Source: Malurus cyaneus samueli (lineage: Eukaryota; Chordata; Aves; Passeriformes; Maluridae). From it: a stretch of DNA of 64,000 nucleotides. Below are positions 1 through 13,057 of the stretch, one piece after another. Positions within the stretch are counted from its first letter, which is position 1; each line of letters opens with the position of its first letter. The stretch is taken from positions 56,603,804 to 56,667,803 of the forward strand of contig CM019216.1 of assembly GCA_009741485.1 (NCBI GenBank). The letters run 5' to 3'. Position numbers and translations under genes: made by a program. The notes below the pieces were generated by a model, which saw only the letters and a list, made by a program, of their open reading frames with translations, was not told the origin of the DNA and made no database searches.

Positions 1-1089
1 TTAGGAGGTACACCAGGAGATTTATGGCCATAAGTTTGTCTCCATCCATCAGAGTCCTAACTGTGGTCCAGCTTTGTCCTGAGTGCTGCAGGCAGTAGAG
101 GAGTATATCTGATCACCTTGAGTATGGAGGGTGATTCCCAAAAGCACCCACTTGTGATGCCCCACTCCTCACAACTTCATCCCGCTTCCCATATGGAGAG
201 GATTTTAAAACTCTCTGGGTGGGTGGAAACAAGTGCAGGCTTCCTGGAGGTCCTGATGCCTCCTTGTGCAGTGGAGGTGGGTCTGGACAATTCTATAACA
301 ATCTTGGATAAAGAAGGAAAGACAAAATGATACACAGAATAGGAGGAAAAAGGCTATGTGAGCTGAGAACCTCCACTTGTCAAAAGGTCAAGATTGGCTG
401 GATAAATGACATAATAAGAAGTGGTTCTCTCCTCTTTATACCCTGTGCTGTCACTTCTGTAGTCCCAGGAAAGAGCAGACAAGGTGAGGCTTTTGGAAGG
501 ACCTCCTCTCCTGTGGCAGTGTCCCTGTATGTGTACAGCATGTCAGGCTTTCTTGGATATTTCCTTTTTTCTTCCCTTGTCAATGATCCAAACTAGCCAT
601 AAATACATGTTTAATGTTCCTTTTCAGCATGAAGCATCTCATGGTGCTTGCAGAATAAATACTGATAGCCTCAGGGTTAGGTTTAGGCAGTTTACATGGG
701 TATGTGGTAAAGTTTATTTTGCAAAGCTCCCAAATACTCTCTGGCAAGCTGGAGTGAGCACAGATGGTAAACATGCCCTCCTCAGCACCTTTGAACACTG
801 TTGGCCTGTGGTTTGCCCAGTGCCCTGCAACCAGCTGGGATTAGTGCTGAGAAAATGTAAACTGCTGGCTTTCTTCTTACATCATCTCTACTTTTGGACA
901 TATATAAATGTGATGAACAGCCTTCCTCTGCAGCACTGCACAGTTTAGGTTATCAAGGTGTGGATGGGGCCACATTTGGGGGTTTCATAGGAATTTAAAG
1001 CTCCCATTGCCTTTCTGAGAGTACCAGTGTGGAGTTTTCAGATGTATATGCAATTCAAGGCATTGTGTGCTCAAGTGATGCCTGTAAGT

Positions 1090-1335
1090 AAGAATCATGG
1101 AATGGTTTGAGTTGGAAGGACCCTTAAAAATCATCTAGTTCCAACACTCCTGCCATGAACAGGGACACCTTTCAGCCAGTTCACGTTGCCCAGAGGTCCA
1201 GCTAAGCAGGCCTCGAACACCTCCAGGAATGGGGCATCCAACAATCTTTCTGGGCAACTTGTTCCAGTGCCTCCACCATCCTCCCAATAAAGGCTTGGCA
1301 AATAGTTCTGTTTCTGCTTCATGAGTATCCCTCAT
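1090..1335 (-). mobile_element. CR1 LINE fragment, 3' end only, minus orientation
   Basis: Read on the minus strand, the segment carries the end of the CR1 second open frame and the 3' untranslated end. Visible hallmarks, here as reverse complements, are the terminal 'ccattccatgattct', the 'aactagatgat' block and the coding remnant for the conserved CR1 C-terminus (LPR..VGCPIPGGVRGLL, frameshifted). It is about 245 bp, 5'-truncated as most CR1 copies are, and has no intact frame. No target-site duplication is obvious, as expected for CR1. Confidence 0.9.
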
Positions 1336-1792
1336 TGGGCAGTCCTATGCCTGTTTAGATTGCCACTGTATTAAAATGAGCTTCTGCAACATTGAACCCC
1401 CAGCTTTTGTGCTGGCACCAGCAGCGACAGCAATCCATACTTCCCCCTGCTGCTTGTATGAAGTAGCAGTCTGTAGTATGCCCTTTCCAAACTCCAGAGA
1501 AATGCCAGAAGAGTACAGAATTTGGTATTGCTTTCATGGTGGGAATGTGCATCACCTCGAGGGTTTGAACCCACCATTTAACACCAGTCACTACATCGCA
1601 GCGATTTAAGTTACTACCAGAAAAAACGGAATTTATTTTCTCAGTCTTCCTTCTGTTACTCATTAAATTTTAACTGGTGGGCGCACTCAGGCATCCTGAG
1701 TCTGGTGTGCCTGAGCTGTCTGGCTGGGTGTGCTGCTCAGCATCCTCCCTCGCTCAGCTGCCTCCTGCTGACATGTAAACGGGGGTGATGCT

Positions 1793-1806
1793 TGCCTGAT
1801 CAGGCA
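1793..1806. other. 14-bp perfect palindrome TGCCTGATCAGGCA
   Basis: Self-complementary. The half TGCCTGA also occurs at 1708-1714, and its complement TCAGGCA at 1687-1693, within the same 120 bp. Confidence 0.85.
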
Positions 1807-2836
1807 GGTCCTTTTACGGTTCCCTGTGGCCCCTTTGATTTACACTGCTGGTTTGAACTTTGAGGGAGGATCAGGTTTACCAAGAAGTAGTGTAACAATC
1901 GAACACAAAGTTTGCTTGTAAATACCTGCACATTTCAAATAAATGTTGAGGCAGGTGGTCTCTTTGTTTAGGGGTGGGAAGAGGGCAGTTCAGAATCTTT
2001 GCAAGTAGTTTGCTGTTCCTACTTGATGAGGCAAGCAGGTTAGACCAGATTTCTTTTTCTTCTGTAAATTCTACTGATTATACAACTGGTGGGACCAGAA
2101 CTGTGCCCTCCAGCAACCAACCCCACCTACAGAAAGCTACAGAAAGCATGCTCCCATACAGAATGGGATTTTAAAAACAAAGGCAAAATCACCACAAATC
2201 TTTATTTTTTTATAAAGCTACTGTTAATGTGTTTGCCTTTTTTTTATAGCATAGTTTTTTAACAGCATGAAATACACATATAGAAAAAGATTTGGATTTC
2301 TGCTACATGACTGCTTCCCCTGATTCCAGAATTGCCTTGTTAAAACTAATACTAGGTTGAAGAATAGGAATTGTAGAGAGGAACGTGAGAAAGTTGTTGG
2401 GTAGACAGATGTGATTTAGGTTTTCATTTCCTCTATTTTTTTCCTGAGACAAGGTCAGGTGTGTATCATTGTTCAGAGCTGTGCTTTGCTAGAAAAAGTG
2501 CTGTTGACATATTGCACATTTCAGGAAGAAAAAACAATAACAATAATGCAGAATCTTGGGCTTTTTACTGAACATATATTTCTTTTACAGAAGACGTCAT
2601 TTTTTTAACTTTGAAGCTTCAATTATTTCAGTTTGCTTTTTAAGAATTTCTTCTTGTGAGACAGCGTTTTCTAGTGAATTGGGATATTGATGGATAATTT
2701 TATTAGATTAGCATGACACTGGGAAATCTTGTTTTTCGATGTCATTCCTTTGATTTTCATGGTGAACCGTTAATGATACAGGGCCTTCATATTTTCTTAT
2801 ATAGGAAGATCAAATTACAGATAATTTTGGCATTTG

Positions 2837-2879
2837 CAATGCTTTACATCATTTTATACTACACACATGTAAAGCATTG
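2837..2879. other. Perfect 13-bp stem-loop (17-nt loop)
   Basis: CAATGCTTTACAT (2837-2849) is exactly complementary to ATGTAAAGCATTG (2867-2879). Two G-T pairs and one T-A pair extend it outward to 2834/2882. Confidence 0.9.
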
Positions 2880-4525
2880 TGACAGATTTCTAGTGTAACA
2901 CTCTGTGTTTTATGATTTTACTATTAAATCCTTGCTACTACATGAAATAGACAACAAATTCACAGTCTTTTTATTAAAACTTGATCTGCCATTTTAATCA
3001 AATAATAACCATTATTTGTACCATTCAGTTTAGTGTGACTGCTTCCATTCCATCATCCAGTTGCGCACCCCACTTATCAAAATCTGTTTGAATCTCCCGA
3101 GCCTCCTGCAGCACTTCCTCTCAGTGTTATTCCTTGTGTCAGAACTGATGTACTGATTACCTTGTACATGTAATCTGTATCTAGGGTGGATTTACAATTT
3201 CAGTCCTTGTGCAAGGGCTGTGCTGCCATGGAGGGATGTACACCTTAAAACCTTCTGAGGGAAGAGCAGTTAGATTACATGCTAATTTAAAAATTAATAA
3301 ATGTATTTTAACAAATGCCTTAACTGCTGTTTATGAAGGAAAGCAATGAAGTGAATAGTGGAATTGGTTTTTGTTGCATCGAAATGACTAAATACCATTA
3401 TAGCACGTAGGATTGCTGCAAAAGCTTTACAGTAATGTAGGTACAACTGTTTATATGCTTATTAACTTGTAGTCTTTTTAGCAGAATGCTGCCATGGTCA
3501 AAGTTAGGCCTTCCCAAGTAGTACTGAGGGAATGAATTACGTTAGGTAAAGCACTGGGGCTTTTTGTTTGAGTAACCTCTTTTTTTTTAACCAGTAGTGT
3601 TGTGGAAAAGGATCTTGGAGGAGAAGCTGGTGGGGTGCTGGGTTTGGAAACAGCACAGAATTAAGGAAATAGGATTAGAACTGCAGTCTGGAACAGATGT
3701 TGGAGATGATCGCGATACTCTAAGGATCCTGCATGTTGTCTGGCTTAGTTATACAGAGGTTTGAAAAGTGAGAAAGAGAAGTTCAAACATGATACAGTGA
3801 GCAAGGGAAAGCTAATGGAGCACATTAAAAATGCAAGCTGACCCAGATATACTGTTGAATGGTGCCATGTGGTGTGCAGCTTTATATGGCAGGCTGCAGC
3901 ACATTGTTGACCAAAAAAGAAGTTAAAGAAGCTGGTAATACTGAATTGTTTACAAGTTCAAAGAGAAGATAGAATTGGGCTGAACTGTTCTATTTCATAG
4001 GGGACCTTAAGAAAAGCACCACTTTTTCAATATGAAAGTAGCTGTTGATTCCTGTTAAATGTATACAGTCTGTTTTTTTTAAATATTACAGAAATAACTT
4101 CCGAGGAATGGTCTAAGTGCATGCCCCATTGCCACAAGTGTCTGCTTTCTGTTCTCTTCTCTTAAAGTTGCGTATACACAGAACCCTGGAAGAGGGAAGA
4201 AAAGTTAATACCATTTTAAGAGTTAGTTGATTTGAGCTAAATTCTTTCTCTATGGAATTTAATGGTATTCAGAATGGAAAAGTGTGGCAGAATCCAGCCA
4301 TTTGTTTTATGGTACTTAGGGTTAACTTTGAGGAAATGTTTCAAGAGGTGTGAAAGTATCAGAAAATGTTAATATTATTTTTCAGATAATACAAAAATTA
4401 CTTATAGCTACTTTTCTAAACTTGAATGTAAGTAATTCATTCTGGTACTGAGACAGTTTCAACTTGGAATTATCTTAACTTATTTATAAATGCCAAGAAA
4501 AGCTTACAGAGGAAATGTTGACATT

Positions 4526-4555
4526 CCCTTCCCCCTAACTCCCCCCCCATCCCCC
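4526..4555 (-). other. G-quadruplex motif on the minus strand
   Basis: The plus strand has four C-runs of 3, 5, 8 and 5 separated by TT, TAACT and AT. The minus strand therefore fits the G3+N1-7 quadruplex rule with short loops, and the plus strand could form an i-motif. It lies on the template strand of ARID1B. Confidence 0.8.
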
Positions 4556-5289
4556 TGTCTTGCATCTGCCTTAGCTCTCCCTGAGCCGTGTAAATGCAGG
4601 CATATATGATTGGTAAATTATATATTTTTATAGGACTAGGCAGTTTGAAATAGATTTTTTTTTCCTAGGGCTGTATGTTATAATGCATTTTTAGTTGGTA
4701 GAATAATAATAAAAAAGGCTTGCATGTACCTGTGATGCATTTGATTCCTCCCTGCAGTGACTCATTGTGGATCTCTTACAGCTAAGTGCTTGTTCCTTGT
4801 GATCAGAGGAAAATGCTACACACCTTCTGCTTCGTGCCTATTAAATTCAAGTTTCTATTGTAGGCAGCATTACACAGCTATCTTTGAGAATTAAAGGGGA
4901 AAAATACCAAGAACAGTAAGTGAAGTGAAAATTCAAAAAGCCACTTTGTTCCCCCTCAGTCCTAATTTTGATTTTTAATGCATTTCTATTCTCATGCTTG
5001 CTTCTTCCAAATTTACAAATTTTTCTTCTATTCAAAGCTCTGGCCTTTTGGTACCTTGTTGAAATTAATGACCATAATGGCAGTTGCTCGTTTCTGTCTC
5101 CTGGAAGCTAAATGAAGGATACCAACCTTTAAAATCCTATTATGTTAAAGATAACATATGGTTTCTTTATCTGGACCAGTATTTTGAGTTGAAGGGATTG
5201 TTTTCTCCAGTTATGTTATCATTTTTCCCCCTCACCTTTTTCGTTCCCTGAGGGGCTGGTCTGGAGAACAAAGTGTCCGTGTTCCTGGG

Positions 5290-5363
5290 AACAGAAATAG
5301 ATTGTTCCATTCATAATTTAGTGATCTATTTCTGTTTGGCAAAGTTAAGCACATGCTTAACTT
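5290..5363. other. Stem-loop plus adjacent 22-bp palindrome
   Basis: AACAGAAATAGAT (5290-5302) is exactly complementary to ATCTATTTCTGTT (5324-5336), a 13-bp stem with a 21-nt loop. Six bases later AAGTTAAGCA (5342-5351) and TGCTTAACTT (5354-5363) form a palindrome with a 2-bp centre. Upstream, TGTTCCTGGGAACA (5280-5293) is a third, shorter dyad that overlaps the first stem. Confidence 0.9.
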
Positions 5364-5468
5364 CAGGTCTGTGATTAAATCTCACTGACTCCAGTATGAC
5401 TTAAATGCTTTGTAAAACTATGACTTTTATTCCTATTTCACCATCACATCATTCCTTCTGTCTCATTG

Positions 5469-5501
5469 CTCTTTTTTTTTTCTTTCTTTCCCCCCTCCTC
5501 T
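5469..5501 (+). repeat. 33-nt pure polypyrimidine tract
   Basis: Only C and T from 5469 to 5501 (T-rich, then C-rich). No AG with a plausible exon follows, so it is probably not a splice acceptor. Such tracts can adopt triplex structures. Confidence 0.8.
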
Positions 5502-8500
5502 GCCATGCTGCTAGTTGACTGTGCTTAGTGTCAGCAGTTTATGTTCTGCATGTTTAATGAAGGCCACGGCTCAGCTCAGCGTAGCCCTTCCCCTTACGCT
5601 AACAGAATTTTGATAAATGAGATTTCCTTGTGTGGAGAGCCAGGAAGGGGCTTTGACGGGAAAAGGCAGGGCATGAAATCAGCAGGTGTCAGGGTGTGCA
5701 AATCATAGGCATTTTAAACCAAAAACAAAATAAAGAAGTTGTTATGACTAACTGTCTTCAAAATGCATAGCTTTCTATGAAGCACAAAAAGGATTTAACA
5801 ATACACCAGCAAAACAAAAATAGATTTGGAAAGCATTAATCTGAACCAATGTGTTCCCACCTTCCTTTTTGCTCTGTATTCCCTGTGCCTACAGCCTCAG
5901 TTGTCAAAGTATGCTATATAAGCAATTGGATTACAATAATCATTGCTGAGTTTAGCATGTGGAAATGTGTTTCAGCCGTGGTTTATATCTTGTGTTGATC
6001 TAAACCATGAGAAAAATCTATTTTATGCCCACTCAAGTTATTGACTGCAATAGAAAGAACTAGTTGTAGATATAAAGAAAGTGCCAGCAGTGCCTTTTCA
6101 AATATGTTGCATTTCTATGATCCTTCCTCCTTTCTCATTTATATGTTCATTTTTCTGGTACTGCTCACTGCATTTCATCCTCCCATCTTTATCCCACTCT
6201 TCCAGTCTTTCTCCTTAATGCAGATTTAGCTTGTTCAGTGACCAATTTCCTATTCAGACTACATTGCAGTGTAATTTAAAAAAAATGTTTTTGTGTGCTT
6301 GCATGTGCCAGTGAAGTATTGGATTGTTGAAATAACATCAAATTCTTCACTGAAGATTATAATCTGACATAAATGATTCAAGGGCAGAAATGGATCCTCC
6401 ATACCTAAAACTGGAGGTATTTTATTACTTTTAATAAACATTTCATAGAAGTTTCTGCAGCTGTAGTGGATTAGCAATGAATTGTTTTTATTGGCAAGAT
6501 GAAGAGAAAGGACAGTTGGTATGGTTATAATAATTAATAAATAACAGCTAATTACTATGGTCAGAGATTAATTTAAATCAATTTGTGCTTGCTGCTATTA
6601 AAATACTCAAAACTGTATTTTTATGCATGCACATGGAAATATAAAATATATATACACAAAGCTGTGTATTTAAATATATATGTATTATTTTATTTCTTAT
6701 GTATCTATGTTTAGTTACATAGGCTTTTTACTCTTTTTTCTGGCAGGATTTTTGCATGGCTTGAAAAGAGATAATTGCTGATCTTATAATTTTTCATAAT
6801 TTGGTTCATAATGTACCTGTGCGCTAAATCTTCCTGTAATGTATGCGAAGAGTTTCTCAGGATTTTCTGCTCACCTCCAATTGCTCTCCTTCCCAGCCAG
6901 GTGCTGGTGGGGCCTGCAGCACTCCTCCCTGCAAAAACCAGTACCAACCCCAGGTACTGCAGCTCCTTTGTGCATTTCATTTTTGTGCCAAAATGGCAGT
7001 CACAAATTAAAAGTCAAAATGCAGGAAGAGAACAGTGTGGATCACTTAATCATCCTATGTGTGTGCCACACAGGCACGTTGTGGCACAGGTCCAGTTGCT
7101 GGTAGTGATGTGCAGAACTATTTGATTTGTAAATGACTTAGCCCAACACTCTTCCATTGGCTTTACCAGGGAGTCAGCATTATTTGAAGTAACTAGTGGG
7201 CTCTCAGGGTTTGTTTCAGATACGTTTTTCTCACAGCAAGTGAGAGTTGGGCTAAAAATAATCTTGGGTAGGACTGTGCAGAGAATCAAGTTGGCACTCC
7301 ATGGCCAAGAAGGAGAGCAGTGTGGAGCAGATCCCTCTCTGATTTCAGTGGGATTGAGGTAGGACTTGAAGATACACTGAAATCCTTTTAGGAAGGAATA
7401 TGTGCCCTCATTTGTCTGGGCTGTGCTCACAGTTTTTTCGGATTACTGCAGAGAAGCTGTGCATGGGTAATGTGCTATGATCGTATCGCCATCAGATTTG
7501 AAATATAGGGTCTTAGTTAAACAAAGGAAACCAGTGTTAAAAGGTAAAAAGAGAACTATGTCCTTTCCACGTTTGACAGTTAAATCTTGTTTATTTTTCC
7601 TTAAAATGTAGGGAGTTGGAAAAAGACTGGTTACATATTTTTAATCCCTCATCACTAAATCCCCCAGTAAGTGAAGCCAAAGAAGTTTTTTTTGCTTGCA
7701 GCCACTTATTTCCTTCAAAGCAGGCAGAATGAAATCTTCAGTCTAGAATAGAAATGTTTCAAAAGTATGTAATAAATTCTTTCTGCAGTAATTTCTGAAA
7801 TATTGGATTATCTTGTGAAATAATTAAAAATAATTACAAACAACAGCTTATATGGCAGCACCTGGTTCTTTTTTTTTCCCTGCTGCAGCTATTGCCACAG
7901 TTTCTTCTTGTTGATCTTTACTGTGAATATGCATTTTGCCAAAGAGCATTGCTCACTAAAATTTGGAGTTAGTTTATGATATTTTGCAGTGATTTAAAGT
8001 AATTATACTCTAAACCATGACAGACAGTGTAATTTGGAGATTGCATTCCATACATACCCTTTCATCGTGTTCTGGCAAAGACCATCCTTCTGCTAAATCT
8101 GATGAAATATACATTTCAAATCCCAAATGTGCACATAAAAAACAGCCATGCTGAGAATGCCTGTCACTTCATGGTGTTGGCTGGGACATTGGTGCCTTAC
8201 CTTTCTGTCCCCGCAATGCCAGTTGCACTGTGCTGAACTGCAGCACTGACCTCACTCCTGGGAGAGCACCAGCACCAGCCTGGCCCATCGCCCCCGGTGC
8301 TCTGTGGACTGGGAGCTGCTGTGGTGGCACTGGGCAGGATGGGTAGGATGCTCCTGCTTAACCTTAAATATTTCAGGAGTCCTCAATTACAGGGCTTTTC
8401 AAAATGCAGAGTTGTTTGGAGCCTGAAGGCTACCCAGAACTAGGTGCCATGGTGTGCAAAGTCTGAAAGGAACTTCCAGTGAAGCCCAGGTCATTGCTGT

Positions 8501-11500
8501 GCTTCAGCAGAGAAGGGTTCGCCTTCTCGCTTTGCTACTGGCACATCTTTAAGGTGTGAGGCGAAAAAAAAGCCTGTCAGGACTGGATAGATTTCCAGAT
8601 AGTTCTCGGTTAGAATTGTCTCTTCTTATTTTAGTCTTGCACTTCCAATTTTGCTCTGGGAAGTTATTTGAGTTCAGCATGTTCTAATTTAAAAGTGAAA
8701 GATGGTTTTCGCTACACTCAAATACATGTGGCCATGGCACTGTGGTCTCCTTGCATACTTCAGCTGGCCTGGAATGTCTCTTTCTGGGGCTTGCTTCCCT
8801 CAAGGCTCATCTCTCTGTGTTTTGATGAAGAGATGAAAGGTGCAGAAAAGGGCTGGTGTTGAATGGAAGTTCATTGTCTTGATCTTTGATTTATCCCCTT
8901 ATCTAGATGTAGAATATCTTACACTTAAATATTTTAGTAACTTGGGGGAAAGAACTGTGAAGTAATACGTTTTTCTAAATTTAATTTTCAAAATGCCAGC
9001 AAGCTCAGTACATTCTGGGACATGTAACCTCAAAGCACAGAGAGTCTGAGTGAGCCACTCGACTGTAAATTGATCAAACACCAGTTGGTAGATTGAAGTG
9101 TATATATTTGCATATGTACACTTGTATATGACACTTGGTCTAGAAAAGAGTGTATTTGCTTTGCTGGAAAGATGTTCAGTAAAAGTGAGTATGACCATTT
9201 TGACATCTAGGCTAATCAGTTTAAGAGCAGGTTGCCTTGTTTCTGTAATTGGTTTTGCCCCCTTGTCATTTTAGTATTAAAAAAAAAATTAGGCAAGAGG
9301 GCCCAGATAACAGGGAATAAGGCTCAAATGCAATGTTATCTGTTATTATTTCAAAGTTACGGCTCCCTCCTGTGCAGTAAAGTTTGTGCTAGGAGGTGTA
9401 AGTGGAAAAGCTAGGTTCAGTTTCTGTCAATTTTGAGATTACTTTATGCATGCACTCTGAATTTTTGTGTGCTCATTGAGAACATCTTGCAGAAGGCTTA
9501 TGTACATACGTAGTTCTGACTGCCTATTTGTAGAGCTGTGTGAGCTCAATTGGAAGTAATAAAATCAAAGATTTTCTATACCTTGGGTCCATTTTGTGCG
9601 TACTAGCATCATGGATAGCAGTAACAGTAAACTCTTCGGTGAAAATACAATAAGCCTGAGATTGTCACTGTAGATTGCTCACAGCTCTGCTTGTTGCTTA
9701 TGTGTCATTGCTGAGCTATAAGAAAGAGCATAATAAATTTAGGAGGAGTGTTGCGGGTGCCAGCCTTCAGTTTCAAAAGGGCTGCGCAAACGTCTGGTGC
9801 TCGGCTCCTCTGTCCCAGAGGTAGCATCTGCCATAGCTGAGCAAAGGGGAAACGTTCCCTTTTTCAAGTCATTGTGTAACAATGGAAAGGCAGTTTTTGA
9901 AAGTGAATTTTGAAAGTAACTTAGGCATTGAATTATTCAAAATTGTAATATAGAATTTCTGGATTTCGAAATGCTTTATAATAATTCATATTTATGTTTC
10001 TGTGGTAAATTGCTGTGAAGGATCTATTAGTAATGGAATTACATATAGTTTCTATTCTTATGTATGTGTGATTTTGCAAATCAGAAAGGAAGCAGTACTT
10101 TAAAACAGAAGTTGTTCTAAAGTGCAGCTATGTTACATTTTTATTCTGTGGTTGGATCTCATCATTCCAGAATTTAAAAGGCTTTTTAATACCTGGAACC
10201 AGGCTGTGAGGAAATTATAAGGTAGATGATGTGATGAGCAGATGCCTAATTCCAAAATACAGTCTGGACATTATCCAGGTTTTGGAATATTTTTCAGGGA
10301 GAGAGTCATAAGCAGTTTTAATAATTAATTTAGAGAAAGCACTTTCTGCAACCAGTTTCTGAATTCAGTTACTTTATTAATTTGTCTCATTTCTTTAACA
10401 CTGTTTATAGAAGAAAGCCATGATATTTTACTAATGTGTCTTTAGGATGATGTAAGTTATTTAATAATGTGGATTTGAAAGTCCTAGATAACAAAAGATT
10501 ATATCATTTCCTTGATATCGTACATATACTAAGAAATGTAATAAGCACATGTGCCTGCTTTCATTCATGGACATACAGCAAGGGAATGAGAATAGCTGTG
10601 CATAGAACTGATTGCTTCCTATATATTTGGACTTAATTTTTGCGATAAGGGAGCTCTAATCCCATTTTTGAGACCGTGTATGTTTTTCTTACAATCCTCC
10701 GAGCAGTAACTACAATGCAGAGTATTATACTATGTAATAAGAATTCAACTGTATTTTCCCTTGAATGGAAAATGCTGTTCCTTTGGAGACACTTGTATCC
10801 CCATGGCATAGGTGTGGTTATACTGAAAGATCCATGGAAAAAATGAGGCATAGTTCCTTTTACTGGTAGAATCCAGTAGCGTAGGAAGTCTTTTACGTTA
10901 AAAGAGGTTCCTAACTTTCCTCTCAAATTTAAGGATTTTGTGGCTGGAACATAATGCATATTTTCTTCACTATACACCCCCCTGGGGAAGAAGGAAGAGG
11001 AAAATGCAAAAACACATTCTAACGAAGGCATTTATCCTCTCAGTTTTGTCTTGGTGCTCCTGTTTCACTCGAAAAGTAGTGACTGAGTGTTGCTAGGAAG
11101 TTACATCTGTGCAATTTATCAAAGCTTAGGGAATTTTTACTTGGGTTACAGAAGGCTCATTAGTTGTCAAGTCAATTGAACATAGGTCATAATTATTACA
11201 CTATTAGAGCATTCTTGAAAAAGATAAATAAGTGTTAGGGCTGTGAGATCTATTGGAATAAAAGTATTTTAATAAAAATGTCAGTATTTTAACATCCTTC
11301 AAGATCCACAAAACAAACGTGAACCTGACTTTCAAATAAATTATAGTACTGCACTGATGATAAAAGTTCAGTGATAAAGGGATACTGCTGCCTAATATTT
11401 GAAACATAAACCAGTGCCGTTGTGAAGGAAGGGACTGTGCTTCTGTCTGTTTCTCTAGGACCGTCCTTAGTGAGAAAATGAAGAGTTTGCATCCAGGAGA

Positions 11501-12782
11501 GAGTTCCTTTGCGATTAAACTTTGCAAATCTGCATGTTTTCAACAATCTTCAGGTGCCAGTGAGGAGTAGTAGCTTATGGCTCCTTCACTGACCACTTAC
11601 TCCAGAGAATACATCTTCCCATCAATTCTTGGATTTATCTTGCATGCTTTTTCTGCAGACCATTCTGTTATATTCAGACATGGTGATAATGTCCACTGTG
11701 AGCAGAATTATGTTCAGAGAAGCAAAGACTGATTTACAGAATTCTCCATCACTGCTGTAGAGTTGAGATTGGTGTTAAACCTACGTTTCCCCTGTCCTCT
11801 CCTCCACTGCTTTTTCTCTGAGTACCTTGTTATATAATTTATGTTTCTCTGTCTTTACTGTTTTGCTGTGTCCAAGACTATGAGAATTGTGTCCCATAAT
11901 GTGCAAGGCAGCTGCAGCATGTCACATTTGCACTTTCTAAACATCAACACAGAAATTCCCTTGCTGAGTAGAAATTTGCATGCAGCTTGGAGGCATTAAA
12001 ATACTGCATTTCTAGGAAATCTTGATGGAACTTGATCCATTTGTTGCTTACAGAATCTTGACCATGGATGAAAGGAAATGTTCCCAAATTTCAGTTCCAA
12101 GTAATGTAGATTTAAAAGGGATTTTTTAATTTTATTTTTTTCCAGGTGTTGGTGGAGGAGTTTTTGTAGCATGCTCTCCTTCCATCTGAAATACGGGAAC
12201 CTTTTCTAAAAAGCTGGTGTTTGCAGAGCCTTTCATATTTCCTGTGAAATTACTTATTAGGACATGATTTTGGATGTTTTTATTAGATGAATTGTGTTCT
12301 TCTCAAAAATACGAACTGCAGTATGTGTCTGGGTGCGCCATGAAGTGGGCAATATCCAAAACTTAGGCCAAGGTTTTGATGTTACTTTGTGATGAGTGTG
12401 CTTTTTATTTGCTTCCTTGTATCAGCCAAGAGCGGTCCAGGTATAACATAGTGTTGTAGAATTGGAGGTGTGATTTTAAGGATCATCTGTGCATTCTTTA
12501 GATTAGGTGTCTCTCAAGAGGTCCTTTGACAGATGATGCTGCAGAAGGTGTTAACTGCAATCCTAGTTACTCACTGGACGTTAAAAACCTCATAACACAC
12601 ATAGGTGTACTGCAATACTCCAGACAGCCGTAGTTTAAGCCATGGGACTCAGTTTGAGTTTCAGTACCTGGATGCAAGTTTACATTCTCTTACCATGATT
12701 TTTCTCTAAAAGCAGCAAAGCAGTGAGGTAGACATGTAGGGCAGCCCTAACCTTCACCATTCTACCCTAACTGTTTGTCAGG

Positions 12783-13057
12783 AACTGTAGTTACAGTTTA
12801 AGGGGGAATGGCTTCAAGCTGAAAGAGGTCAGCTTTAGATTAGATATTAGGAAGGAATTCTTCACTGTGAGGGTGTGGAGACACTGGAACAGGTTGCCTG
12901 GCTGTGGATGCCCCATCTCTGGAAGTGTTCAAAACCAGGATGGATGGGGCTTTGAGCAACCTGGTCTAGTGTAACGTGTCCCTGTCCATGGCATGGGGGC
13001 TGGAACTAGATGATCTGTCATTTCCCTTTCAACCCAAACAATTCTATGATTCTAACC
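12783..13057 (+). mobile_element. CR1 LINE fragment, 3' end only, plus orientation
   Basis: The segment encodes a degraded version of the CR1 C-terminal block ([20 protein letters not shown] style reading, then frameshifts), followed by GAGCAACCTGGTCTAGTG and 'ggaactagatgatct', ending with the typical CR1 tail 'attctatgattct'. It is about 275 bp and truncated at its 5' end. It is non-functional and lies in the sense orientation of ARID1B. Confidence 0.93.

Noticed and set aside
484..948. Open frame of 154 codons, the longest in the window
   Set aside because: No domain, no splice signals at its edges, cysteine- and leucine-rich random composition, overlapped by other frames. Fits chance in 64 kb of intron.
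7050..7430. Minus-strand open frame of 126 codons
   Set aside because: No recognisable motif or signals; chance frame.
12440..12490. Possible extra CR1 3' end (tagaattggaggtgtgattttaaggatcatctg)
   Set aside because: The resemblance to the CR1 terminus is partial and isolated, with no coding remnant next to it.
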